Assembly: GCF_963583255.1 (NCBI RefSeq)
Contig: NC_084818.1
Location: 10,914,222 to 10,978,221 of the forward strand
DNA length: 64,000 bases
Source: Pyrus communis
Lineage: Eukaryota; Streptophyta; Magnoliopsida; Rosales; Rosaceae
Direction: 5' to 3'
Shown: positions 44,850 to 56,581 of the stretch, one piece after another
Layout of the letters: each line of letters opens with the position of its first letter
How positions within the stretch are numbered: the first letter of the stretch is position 1
The notes under the pieces: generated by a model
The model's input: the letters and a program-made list of their open reading frames with translations, nothing else
Database searches by the model: none
Told to the model about the DNA's origin: nothing
Translations under genes and position numbers: made by a program

Positions 44850-46123
44850 TCAGATACTACCAGCGGCGGTGGCAGCACTACTAGAAATCCAAGGCATGCC
44901 GAAGCTCCCCGTCGAGTGATCGGAAAAGTAATCTCCGGCCAGACCGTCCAGCCCAACAAAGAAATCGTCACTCACGACCGAGTCGCACATCCCCAACAAC
45001 TCGTCCTCCTCGTCAGTAATCAAAGGACTCCCCTTCTCTTCCTTGCAGCTGCTTTCCACGGTCGTACTCTGAGGTGCAACGACAGTCTCCTCGTCCGCGG
45101 AGACCGAGGTTGTCGGAGAAGCGGGTTTCGCAGAGTCACCCCGCGTGGCGGTTTGTGGCGAGAAGGGCTTCTGGCGAGTGGAGCCGGCGAGCGAGTTGCG
45201 GTGAGTTGGGGCCGGGTGGTTGTGCTCCCCCGTGTAGGTGACTATGAACATATTCGGGTCGGATCTGTTCCGCTCCACTTGTTTCCGGGCCATACAACCC
45301 TTCGAGCTGCTGCATCTGTAATATCCCCTGATTTTTGTTCCAAAAAAAAAAAATTAGAAATTTAATAAAATAACTAAAATTCATTTAACTTAATGTTTTG
45401 AGAAAAATTATATGAAAGAAATGGAAAACCAACCTCGGATATGGGGAACCCTTGATGGGTTTTTGGCCGTACTTCCGCCATGCCCATACGTCTGAAGAGA
45501 GACCCTCCGCCGGAACTTGGCACACTTTTTTAAGCTGGTTCTTTCTGAAATGGTACGAAAAATCGTGAATAAATGAAATTACGAATTAAATAGCGCAAAT
45601 TACGAGGTGGGTATCTTTCAAAATTCGATCTTTTTGAAGTTTTGAGACAAAAACTGAGTGGAAAATCGTACCTTTTTTTGGATCGTGCGGTGGTGGTGGA
45701 AGATGATGGCTTGGAGTGCTGGGTTTGTTGTTGTTGGTGCTGGGTTTGTTGGTGGTACTGTATGGGATGCCTTGGATCTTTGGGTGTGGTCAGAGGAGAG
45801 AGAGTGAGTGGTGCGATTTGTGGGGAGGAGAGGGAAGGCTGAGATTTGGGGAAGAAAGGCTTGTAAAGCTCATGCAATTCTTCAATGGCATTTCTGGGTT
45901 TAATGATGGGATCTGGAAGTGGGGGAGAGAAGAGGAGTTGCTGTTGTGGGGAAGTTGGACCAAATGAAGAGAAGGAAGCAGCTGCTGGGTTTGAATGGAA
46001 GCCGGAGATGTTGAAACTTGCGGTGGCACCGGTGGAGGGAGTTCTGGTTGATGATGTGGTGGTAGTGGCGGTGGCGGTGGAGCAGCCTCGGACCACAGCT
46101 TGAAGATCCCAATCGTCCTCCAT
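44850..46123 (-). CDS. WRKY22-like: WRKY transcription factor, group IIe, WRKY22/29-like
   Basis: Nuclear W-box-binding regulator; in Arabidopsis WRKY22/29 act downstream of the flagellin MAP-kinase cascade. Three exons, 46123-45672, 45544-45434 and 45327-44850, join through canonical GT-AG sites to give 346 residues. WRKYGQK is at 173-179, followed by [20 protein letters not shown] and a C-X5-C-X23-H-X-H zinc motif, the group II form. The second intron is at the conserved PYPR|GYYRC position. Upstream is the family motif [13 protein letters not shown], and after the domain [14 protein letters not shown]. The tail is acidic ([19 protein letters not shown]) and probably activating. GA-rich tracts before the ATG (46130-46150, 46250-46330) fit the leader. 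No defects are seen. Confidence 0.95.
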
Positions 46124-47485
46124 TAGAAGAGAGCGAGAGAGAGAGAGACAAGGTTTCTGAATCTGTACCTTGTGTCTGCTAGCTATCACTGTTTGAGGAC
46201 AGAGAAAAGAAGTAGAGAGACAAAAGAAGGCGCTGACTTTTAATTGCTAAGAGAGAGAGAGACGATAGGATGTAATGAGAGAGAGGAATTATATAAACAA
46301 TGTATTTATAGAGAGAGAGAGAAGGATTTTGATACACAAAAGTCTAAAGTGGCAAAAACAAGTGGTTTTCCTAGTGAGAGAAAGGGGGAGGAGAGAGAAA
46401 GAGAGAAGGCATCTCTATGCATTTATGTTGCTTTTGGAAATAACATTTTAAATAAATTGGGAAAAATGTAAATTGAAAATGAAAAATGGAAAAGTGGTTT
46501 TCGGTTTCTGGGTTGACTTGAGAAAATGTCAAAGCGGGTTTTGATTAGGAAAAATTCCACACGGTGTCTAGGGAGTGGAGCTCGTGAGTTTTACCGACAA
46601 AAACAGAAAGAGATAAATAAATAAATTGATTTTTTTCTTTTAATTTAAAATAAAATAATATAAATGGAAAAGTGGAGGCCAGTTAATTTGGGTGCTCCTG
46701 TCAAAACAGTTGATGTTATTGCAAGATTTTTAGTGGGTAGGTAAAGTTGGCAACTATGACGATTAGCATTTTTAATTAGCAATTCTTTTACACCTAATTA
46801 TAATCATTCTGGATTAATCAGTTCAATCAAAGCTTCAATTTTGTTTCATCAATTTCGATGATTGATGTAATCTCAACTTAAGAAATCAATTTAGTTTTTT
46901 AATTTAAGAAATCAATGTATTTAATTCAATGTGTAATTTGCTATTTTGATAAAAGATAATGCTAGAAAGAACAAATTTTTAAACTGAACTTTACCAACGA
47001 AATAATGTGCTTGTTGTTTGTTAGAAGTATTAGTTAACGTACTTATTTTCTATTACCGACATATCATTTGGTTTGTAAATTTTGTTTAAAAATATTAAAG
47101 ATAATGCTATTCACATACACATTTTTACTTATCACATACCCTTATTAAATTTTTTGTCATTCATCTTATTCAATTCATTCGATCCGACAACTATAAATTA
47201 AAAGGAGCTTGTGGATAACACTATCCAATATCAATCATACAATCCAATTAATTTTAATTGAAATTGGATTGGATCCTAATTGTGACAAGTGATATCATGA
47301 TCATCGTTTATATCAAAATTGACTCATAAATTAGTTTGTCAATTGGTTACTATTGACCATCAAAATTGACTCATATGTAAGTAGCTCCAATCGATTCAAT
47401 GATTGACATACATTTTTGACACAAAACTATGCAAAACACAATTGATTTTCTTGGTCAATGGTGACAAAGGGATTAGAGCTACTTA
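46124..47485. other. WRKY22-like upstream region and spacer
   Basis: GA-rich leader and promoter DNA to about 46410, then AT-rich spacer. At 47095-47225 AGATAATGCTATTCACATAC and TCATTCGATCCGACAACTAT match the hAT-type MITE at 9855, with its right tip incomplete. No gene is seen. Confidence 0.5.
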
Positions 47486-47489
47486 GTAT

Positions 47490-47990
47490 TGTTCTAAAAA
47501 TTCCCACCTAAACGCTAGGCAACTGACCACTGTCCCGATTCATACCTACACGTTTAAAAATTAAGAAAGGGCGCCTAGACATGTTGAGGCGCTCGCCTAG
47601 ATTGATAGGCACCTGCTTAGCCCGCCCAGACCCGCCTAGGTTGCGATTCACTTAGGTAGAAAATAGATAACTTTCATTTTGCTTTTTTTTTTTCAATAAA
47701 TTGTAAAAGACTTGTTGAATATTTTAAATGAGCACACATTATATGCTTGTTCCCCATGTTTTCATTATGTTCCAATACTTCATAATATATGTGTCATTCT
47801 ATTTTGTAGTTTATGATGAAATTATATGTATTTTAAGTATAAACATACACTTATTTACATGAAATATAATTGAGTTAGTTAAATCCGTCTAGTCCGCCTA
47901 GGCGCCTGCCTAGACCCCACCTAACCGCCTAGGCTAGGTGCTAGGCCCCAGCTCGCTGTCCGACTATCGTCTAGCATCTTTTAGAACCTT
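47490..47990. mobile_element. Non-autonomous hAT-like element rich in CTAGGCG motifs
   Basis: The ends read GTTCTAAAAATTCC on the left and, reverse-complemented, GGTTCTAAAAGATGC on the right. Both sides carry repeated GCCTAGGCG/CGCCTAG motifs as in a widespread plant hAT-type family. The middle is AT-rich without coding. The target duplication is not clear (the flanks only partly agree), so the limits are approximate. Confidence 0.6.
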
Positions 47991-48407
47991 ACTACTTACA
48001 CGTGTTTATATGTTCCAATTTAGAAATACTAGTAACATACCACAAGAAAATTGAATACGCACCAGATGTAACTTAGTACGACACAAACTAGTATTTTATA
48101 TTCAACCCAGGATATACACATTTAGGTTGGGTTGGTTGAACAAGGTAGTATATTCTCCCTCTTGCACAAAAGTTTGAACTTCCCAACTTGTACATTGCAG
48201 TAGTTTACACCGCTTCACTTGTAAATTACATATCTGGTACGTGTCCTTGAAAATTCCCCATGAGCTCAATGGAGTAGCATGTCCAATATAAATAAAATTA
48301 CACCCATTGATACTTTAGTTGAAGAATTTAAAACTTCAAAATCATCATCATAGGTAAAAAAAAAAAAAAAAAAAAAAAAAGCTTGTTTTTTTTCTTTATG
48401 AGAGCTT
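47991..48407. other. Spacer with a long poly-A tract
   Basis: Gene-free DNA with an A run of about 24 bases at 48357-48380, just before the Harbinger element. Confidence 0.5.
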
Positions 48408-48410
48408 TTA

Positions 48411-49241
48411 GGGTGCGTTTGTTGCACCGGACTAACGCCGTCTGGACTAAGCTCAAGGACTAACCTAGATTGACTTAGACTAGATTAAGTTGGACTAAAC
48501 TAACTCAGTAAAGCGTTTGTTGCAGTGTCAAACTAAAAAGCTGGACTAACAATAAATTATTATTATTATATTCTAATTTTTTTTCTATTAAGAATATCAA
48601 AATTAATAGATTAAAGAAAGAGGATATCTTCTTCACCAAATTGCTGGTGTTCCTTAGCAACTTGGAAGTTACAAAATTACCAATAACCAAAGGCTTAACC
48701 CTGATCCTGAAGATTGACCTCTGCTGCTAAAGACCCAATTCCCAAATTTCCAAATATTTTGATTATTACAAATAAAAAGTACCCATAACCGTAAAAATAC
48801 CCAATCCCCATCCTTCTCGCTATCAGAAGATAGACATTGACGGCTAAAGGCCGTCATCAAAGAGCCGAGCTTGATCATGCAAAGAAATCACAAGACTATA
48901 TAATTGATCCGGTTTGAGATTTGCATCGAAGGCGACTGTGAAGAGGAACTCATGAATTAATTTCTCGACGAGCTTGATCTAGCAGAGAGAGAGGTAGAGA
49001 CAGAGATAGACGAGGAAAGACAAAGAAGGAAGCAGGGAGTGAAGAAAGCAAAGAAGAAGGCATATCGTAGTCCTTGGCAATCCCATGGTTCAACACGGGA
49101 CTATTTTGGACAATCTAACGAGGCCCGGAGTCCACACGAGTCTGGGCTAGTCTCATTTAAGTTAGTCCCCAAACATACCAAACATGGGACAATAATCATA
49201 GCTAGTCCAGTCCCACTTAAGAAGATGAAATAAACACACCC
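48411..49241. mobile_element. Non-autonomous PIF/Harbinger element, 831 bases, TTA target duplication
   Basis: The left end GGGTGCGTTTGTTGCA pairs with the right end AAATAAACACACCC. TTA is present directly outside both ends (48408-48410 and 49242-49244), the 3-base duplication preferred by Harbinger transposases. Short repeats of GGACTA, AGTCCA and ACTAGTC type crowd both subterminal regions. There is no transposase coding. A 64-codon plus-strand frame in its right part is not convincing as a gene. Confidence 0.8.
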
Positions 49242-49440
49242 TTAGGGTTTTAGTTAGAATTAACGTATGATAAAGATTGCTAATGATAGAGTTTAATTAT
49301 TGGTTTGTAGGCTTATTGATAATATTCAATTCCATTTTGTAATTGATGTTAATTATGCAATAGACTATAAAAGACAATCTACATTTAAAATTTAAGTTGA
49401 GTCTTGAAAAGGGTTATATAGGTTCCAATAAAATTCCCAC

Positions 49441-49637
49441 AACCACCCTGGGGGTGGCCTAGTAGTTGGGATGAATTCCAGGCTCGTATTCCACACGACA
49501 CATCCTTAGTTCGATTCCTGACGCTGGTGAATCGCACGATGGTGGCTAGGGGGAGGCTGAAATACCTCTATAAGTCTTCCTGAACCTCGAAAGAGTAGAC
49601 TGTCGTAGCGAAGGTACCAACTAGTCTCCTTTTAAAA
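49441..49637 (+). mobile_element. tRNA-derived SINE with poly-A tail and 11-base TSD
   Basis: The body starts AACCACCCTGGGGGTGGCCT. An RNA polymerase III A-box-like GTGGCCTAGTAGTTGGG is at 49454-49470 and a B-box GTTCGATTCC at 49509-49518, 55 bases on, the usual spacing. The element ends TCCTTTTAAAA with an A tail. AAAATTCCCAC flanks it at 49430-49440 and 49638-49648. Promoter boxes, tail and target duplication together make a complete SINE. The perfect flanks suggest fairly recent insertion. Confidence 0.88.
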
Positions 49638-49648
49638 AAAATTCCCAC

Positions 49649-52600
49649 TGTTTTTCATATGAACTTTGGCCTTAAATATGTTTAGGGCAAGTAAAAGAAT
49701 ACAATATTATTAAACTTTGCATAATCAATTTATTCATTAATCCCATCTTTATATCCAATAATCCAATAATCCAACTGCTACCACCTTTAAAATCCAAATC
49801 CCCAACACCCCTAAAAAAGCTCTTTTTCTGAATGAGGAAATGTATGTATGTATTGTGGTGCTCTTTTGTATACATAATTCCATTTCTCTCTCTTATTAAA
49901 GGGAGCAGCATCTGTTCCCTCTTTTGGGTTTTGATGCCTTCTTCTAGAGACTTCCCACTTCTCTCACAAAACTACCACTCCACACCTTCACGCGCCGCCA
50001 CTATCCGTTGCGCTCGCGCACGCCACCTGGTATAGCGGTGCCCAACCGTCCACGTGTTTCCCTTTCAGCGGCGAGGTTGATGCTGTCTCCGCTTGGGCGA
50101 GTACGGTTCCCTGATGATGTTTTCCATGGGTCAAAGTCGAAGGCGTGATCAACGGCTCAAAAACTGATGAATAAGTAAGACGATCTGACGGCTCATAGAC
50201 GATTCACACTGGAGGCTCGCCCTGAAACAGTATATCGACGGCGCTGGAAAGCCGATGTGGCGTGATAGCTAGCAGATTTGGTGGTCCCCACTCTCCACAT
50301 CTTAAAGAACAAGTCTCTCTAGAATTTTATATGTACAATACCATGTGACAATTTAACAGGTCTCGTTAGAATTTTATATTCGTACTGATTATTCTAACAC
50401 TTAACATTTAACAATTTAACTAACTAATATTTTTGTTTGTCTCACAAAAATAAAAACCGTTTCCAGTAAAAAGGAGCGCCCACTATATTTTAGTACATCA
50501 AATTTCACATACGTACAACCTTGAATGCACACAAGCTATCTAACCAACTAGCTGATTAAGCTGTCATATTCAATTTTAGAATCGCCGAAATATTTTATTA
50601 TGAGTAATCTTAAGTAGAACCATCGTACGCAACATTGAATCGAACGGCGAAGAATAGTTTGTTCAGGTTTATAATAAAAAGAATGGGGTGATTTGTGTGT
50701 GAACAAGTGTCATGGAGTTAAGAGTGGTAAGGGCGTTAGTATAAGGGCATGTGAAAGGTGGTGCCATAGACGTGGGTGGCACGAGGCATTGATTTTCAAG
50801 CGTGTAGGGTCAATTTCCCTATTTTTTAAATAAACAAAATACGGTGGGGAAATATAAATTAAAGGAAAATAAAAGAAATGTGTATACAATATAGTTAGCC
50901 CCTAACTTTGAGGACTTTGGCAGACGAGTTCGCAAGTTGGTCATCTTACCTCATCAAATTATACATTCATTTCTTTTCTGGATTTTGGCTTGCCCATCAT
51001 CTTATTCTACTTATTTATAAGCAAGTAATTTCAGTACTCTTGTTTTTTTTCTACTCATTTTTGTTTATTTCAGTTTTTTAATTCTCTTTCGAGGAGGAAA
51101 ATAGAAACAAAACATTCATGCGTCGGAATCATTTATGTTTCTACTTTTTCTTTTAAAACAAATGGTGAGGGAAATAAATTAATTTCAAACTCGTGATCTA
51201 TGAAATTCAAATCTAAAAATTCTCATTTACAAGTGAAAAAGATGTTACTAGGCCCATTAATTTAAAAGAAACTTAATTGTTTGAATTGACAATTGGTTTA
51301 GTTCCCATCAAGTAGTAGTTATGCCATGAATCGTGTTCGTTCGTCGTATATTGTGCAATCAGTTTTTGTAAAGTATTATTTGTGTTCAATTTTAAATAAT
51401 ATATTTTCTGACCGCACAATGTACAATGAACGGACACGATTCATGAATCTCCAAGATCTTCATAAAGAGAATCCGAATTCGGATTCATAGTTATGGGAAA
51501 GACACAAAGTGGTATAAAATACGTTATCTTATTTTGTTATTTGGTCTGCACACAGGATATATAATTATTTAGTGTAGGTATACACACACTGACACACGTA
51601 TGTATTATTTTTTGGTAGAGGCCTATACTTATAGCTATACATATATTTAGATATTTGTATACCCACGCGCATGATTAGCAAATATCTGCAGGACGGGGTT
51701 TCACACCAAAAAGAATTAAATTATAATTTGGGAAAAGTTAGGGGGAGGGCTCGCGATTTGCCCCCGATATAAGGTCCCAGGGTGAGAGACGAAACGTTAT
51801 CCAAGATCCTTTAGACTAGGGTTTGTTAATTTCTTTAGAATGGTTAAAGTACTTTTAGGTAATTAAAAGCGTTTCGACAGCATTTAGCGGTATGAGGATG
51901 CCTAAATAATATCCATCTCGAAGAAAATGTAAAATGAGATTTTTTTATTATAAAAACAGCTTTGTGCTGATTTTTTATTATGTGCTTCTTCATGAACGTA
52001 TACTACAAATACGTTTATCAACAAAAATGTATCTAACGACATCATTTCTAACACAATCCCTAGTTCAATGGATAATTCTGAGAATATTCATTATTACCGA
52101 ATAGGTTCAAAACTTTGTTTAAATTATTTGAATTCTTGTCGTGTCTACAAATTTCCCCATAACGGTTTATTCGGAATTATAATAAAGAAAAGTTTGTGAA
52201 TAGTTAATTGATGTGAAATTGATGTTGTGTATCAATCAATTGCATGAAATCCTTACCTTCTTATTATACCAAACAAAGGTTCCTCATCTTTTATCTCTTT
52301 CTGTTGGGAGAGATATGGGTTTGGAACTAATAATTAAAATCAAATTCTGTTAATTAGATCATCTTTCGGCTGAGAGAAAAATAAAGAAAGCAAGGTAAAT
52401 AGGTATCGATGATGATGGTTCATACATATTGGAGGGAGGCAGGGATGCGTTTCTAGACTTTTTTCCCTTTATGTAAAAAGTGGACCAGTTGGTGGCGACA
52501 GTCCATTCACAGGAGCATTTTAACTTGCACTTAACCACCATCATATAATTTACCAACGTTAAAAATCGAACTCAAAATCAATCGTTGGAAGTACAAATCT

Positions 52601-52687
52601 AGAATTCACCTTCATTACTGGACCACCCTATGATGGTTCTAAACTTTGGACAAGTTAATTATGACACAAACCTGCCGTCACACACCT

Positions 52688-52723
<36 letters not shown>

Positions 52724-54056
52724 ACTATGTAACCATTATTGACATTTACATTTCATTGATAGAGAGCTGTGAAGCACTTTGAATGTGAAATTTCCTGGTG
52801 GTTTGGGTTTCGGCTGCTAAAGCTATCACTTTCGTGTCGGTGTGTATGACCCATCGCATATAGCTAAATTGACTTTTTATTTTGTTCAATCTCCATTTGG
52901 GTGGTCAAAGGTCAAACATACACGCTCTCTACTTTGTCTCTATCCATTTGGACATGGGAAAATACTCGACTTCGTACACATTACAGCTCAACACGTGTTC
53001 TTAAACTTCTCTAATTGAAATTTTTAATTAAGCACTAAACATACGTATCAGCTTGTAATTTGCAATCAAGGACGAGCGTTTGAATATCTTTTATGGGTCA
53101 AATATATAGAAAGTTGTAGAAAGGTGGGGATGGCAAACATAAGAAGCAACCCCTCAAGCACAACCACAAGCTTTGAGGATTGTGGGGGTCATCCAATATC
53201 ATAGCACCTATTTGATGATCTTTGGTGCCTTTCTCTTAGGCCCATCCTAAGAGATGAAGATTGGTTCATATTAATGGGTTTGGCACAACCTCAAGTGATA
53301 GATAGATACCTTTGCTATCAGAGGAGATGGGCAGTCCATTACTAGCCACCACCCCACTACACTTTCTAGAGAGAGATAGAGAGAGTTTCTAGAGAGAGAG
53401 AGAGAAGTGGGTGCCTAAGCTCCATAGGAGGCAGTGCACCACAAATGACATGGCCATGTATCTCCATCACTAGCCACACCTTTTTCCCTTTTCTCCTTCA
53501 TTCCGGCATGTGGTTCATGGACTTGGAGGAAAAACATCCACTTCAACTTTGTACCTTCCCTTTAGTGCCTTTGGTTACTAATTAGGCAACAGTAGAGCCA
53601 TAAGCAGCATAAATTGCAATTGAAACTAATTCACGGTTAAAAACGTGTAATCGAAAGTTTGACCGGAACATAAGAAACAACAATACATGCACCTCGAAAA
53701 TTAGCTAATTCAGTTCAACGAATTCATCATTTGATTCATATCCTCATGTTGTCGAATCAAATTTGCAAGCCTAGCAAACGAATTAAAGCTCTAAAGACTA
53801 CAATCTTTTCTGGTCCTCCCATTTATACCTTCAAAAATAAACACTCAACAAAATGGGAAAGAAAATCAAACAATTTTGGATTCAATGCGCCGACAATGAG
53901 CTCCTTAGCCAGCCAGTTACTTTGAACTGGCTCCCTAGCTTGGCGTCTGTGCTTCCAAATGAATTCAACTTGATGTGCCTTCTTTCTAAGCTCTGGAACA
54001 GCTTGATGACAAGTAAAATTTGGGAGGGCGTATCTAATCAGCGTACTGCTTCCGCA
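49649..54056. other. 4.4 kb gene-free spacer
   Basis: I could not support any gene. Around 49980-50250 there is a GC-richer block (CACGCGCCGCCACTATCCG; CCACGTGTTTCCC with a G-box core). Two short direct blocks, CGTGTTCGTTCGTCG near 51333 and its partial complement CGGACACGATTCATG near 51433, form a weak inverted pair. A CT microsatellite lies at 52690. Nothing else stands out on either strand. Confidence 0.5.
52690..52721. repeat. (TC)16 microsatellite
   Basis: An uninterrupted TC run in the gene-free spacer. Confidence 0.9.
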
Positions 54057-56532
54057 TCAACTAGAACTTGTCCACAAGGAACTAAGTCTGGCAGCAAGCT
54101 TTGCGCTCTTGTAGTCGTCTCGAAGCTCAATAAACCTGATTCAGCATCCAAATCAATATTTTATCACAATTAGAAAACCTCAAAGCAGAAAAGAAATGTC
54201 ACGCGGCGCAAAATTTCATGCTGAAAAGTGTATTTCTTTCTGGATGTTTTCCAAAGGAAGTCAGTATAATAATAAAAGTCTAGAATCTTGGTTTACTAAT
54301 TCGTGTGTGTTCTAAGAGCGGTTTTTGCATTCCACAGTTCAACATGTTCACACTGATACCTTTGTGCATCTTTCCGTATACTTGGCGTGCCCTCAAATAG
54401 AGTCGAGAGACTTTCAGGAGCAACAATGAAGACATTGGCCATTCTGCAGACAAAAGCTCATTATTACATTGATATAAAAATCAAGATGAATGGAAGCTGA
54501 AAATTTAGAAATTTCTACAAAACTTACATTCCCAGCAATTCAAATTTTTCATCGACGGAAGGAGCATTGAAACTACGCACAAATTCTCCATATTCAGTTA
54601 TGTCACGCTTCAGCCGCAGTCCTCCACTGAGGGAAATACGGAATTAGGATATGTTACTTGCACAACTTTCAACTCTATTAGCCAGCCACAAAAAATATGA
54701 GAAAGTCAACGTACCTAGGATTAAAAGTGAACTTCTGCCAATGATTTAGCAGCCCTTTATGCAAGCGGCTTCCCTATTAAAAAAAATCACAAGTACATGA
54801 ATTCAAAAGTGAAGGTTTCATGACTCATCATCATTATATAATCACTACAACTTCCCTAACCCTATGCAGCTAACTGCAAAAAGTTTATACCACACACATT
54901 ACAATAAAAAGGTAACGAAAATGAGAATATCACTAACAACATAACCACAAAGATATAACGAGCATGGCCTTGTATAATGCAATCATTGTGCGCTTTTCTG
55001 TGTTATATCAATTTTGATACAATCATGATTCATAGTATCATTTATTAGTTGAAAGCATTGCTCACTGTGTTCAAGGCCGTGCGATCCTTCATTGAATTCA
55101 GTGCACATGCCTCTTATTCTACAGTATCAATCTAATCCTAATCTATGGTTGCAAAAGAAACATCAAAGGCATGGAATAAATAAGAGTCAGGAGAGATCAC
55201 AGATGAACTACTCACTAATTCAGTCAGGAATGCTTGTTTGTTAAGACCTTCAAGTGCCGTGAATGCTGATTCTAGCACACGGGAAAGATACGCTACAACT
55301 CTAGATAGGAGAAGAGAGAAACGTTATTCAACATCCAGAAACAACACGGACTATATTGATCAATATCATTAATTTAGTATAAAAATAGTTGGGAATTAAG
55401 TGATAACATTTGCACGGTAAATATCACATAAGAAGACAAACTAAAAAAATTTGGCCAGGAAAATTATTTAAAAAGCATTAGACATATAGCAGAAAAGAAA
55501 CAAAGGTGTCAAATCTCTGGTCACAGAACTCATTGTAGAATTAGCTAAATATATGGTTTTGCTTCATGTCAGGCTCGCCCTCCAAGAAAACAAATTGACA
55601 TGAGTCAGTTTTTGGAATCCCTTAAGATATAGCTTTAATTATACTTTTGTTGTACCTTGTACAGGCATTTGTTGGCCGATGATCAGGAGCAAATCCATCT
55701 TCAGGTGATCTATAATCAGTTACCTTCTGTTCAGCAGAAAGTAACCGCTCCACCTGGATAGTAGGAATTTCACAAAAGGAAAAAATGAACCAAGAAGGAA
55801 TTGTCAGAGCACAAAATGCATGCAACGTATACAGGATATGTTCAGATACTAATGGGGTGAATTCATGAATTATGCAAGCCTGCTGACCATCCTATATCCG
55901 AAACAAGTCTAGAATTCATTAACTGACCTCTGCCATCACAGTTTCAATGCACTGTTGAAGCCCTTTATATGCGGCACCCTCTGCACTGGACATAGCTGTT
56001 GCCATTTCTTCACAAGAAGCAGCATGTGCACCATCGACAGGGAGTAGGAGCCGAGATATAGAATTTGAAAAATACTGGAGAGAAAATGCCAATTAGTTCA
56101 ACATATCAGGTATTCCACTTAAAGCAACATTCATTTAGATAAATGGCAAACCAACATACTTGCTGAACTATAGCCACACTACTACCGCAGCGTTGTACAG
56201 CAACCATGAAAGATCTGAAACTGCTTTCACCAGCCGCAGCAGCAGCTTCTGCCTACACATGAGCCATTGATATCCTTAAGTTCCATATGGGCAGACTATA
56301 CATTTTATCTTAAAAACTTCACAATTTAGAAGGCAACAAAAGGTCTATGATCAGGTAAGTACAGCAGAAGCAGCAGCAGCAGCCACCCTTCTACTAACGC
56401 TAGTGCCCAGTACAAATCTTTCCCTCAAAGCTGCAGCTTCAGTCAGGCCATCTCTTGCTCGCTCAAGACCTTCCGTTATATATTGACTGACCTGAAAAGT
56501 GAAAATCATACAAGAATTTCTCTCTCTTAATA

Positions 56533-56581
<49 letters not shown>

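Noticed and set aside
44916..45365. 149-codon plus-strand frame
   Set aside because: It is antisense to exon 3 of the WRKY22-like gene, whose WRKY domain and splice sites are unmistakable.
49441..49530. Possible tRNA gene because of the A and B boxes
   Set aside because: No cloverleaf or anticodon arm can be folded, and the A tail with target duplication identifies a SINE.
50000..50250. GC-richer block with a G-box considered as a promoter or first exon
   Set aside because: No adjoining coding sequence or splice sites on either strand support a gene.
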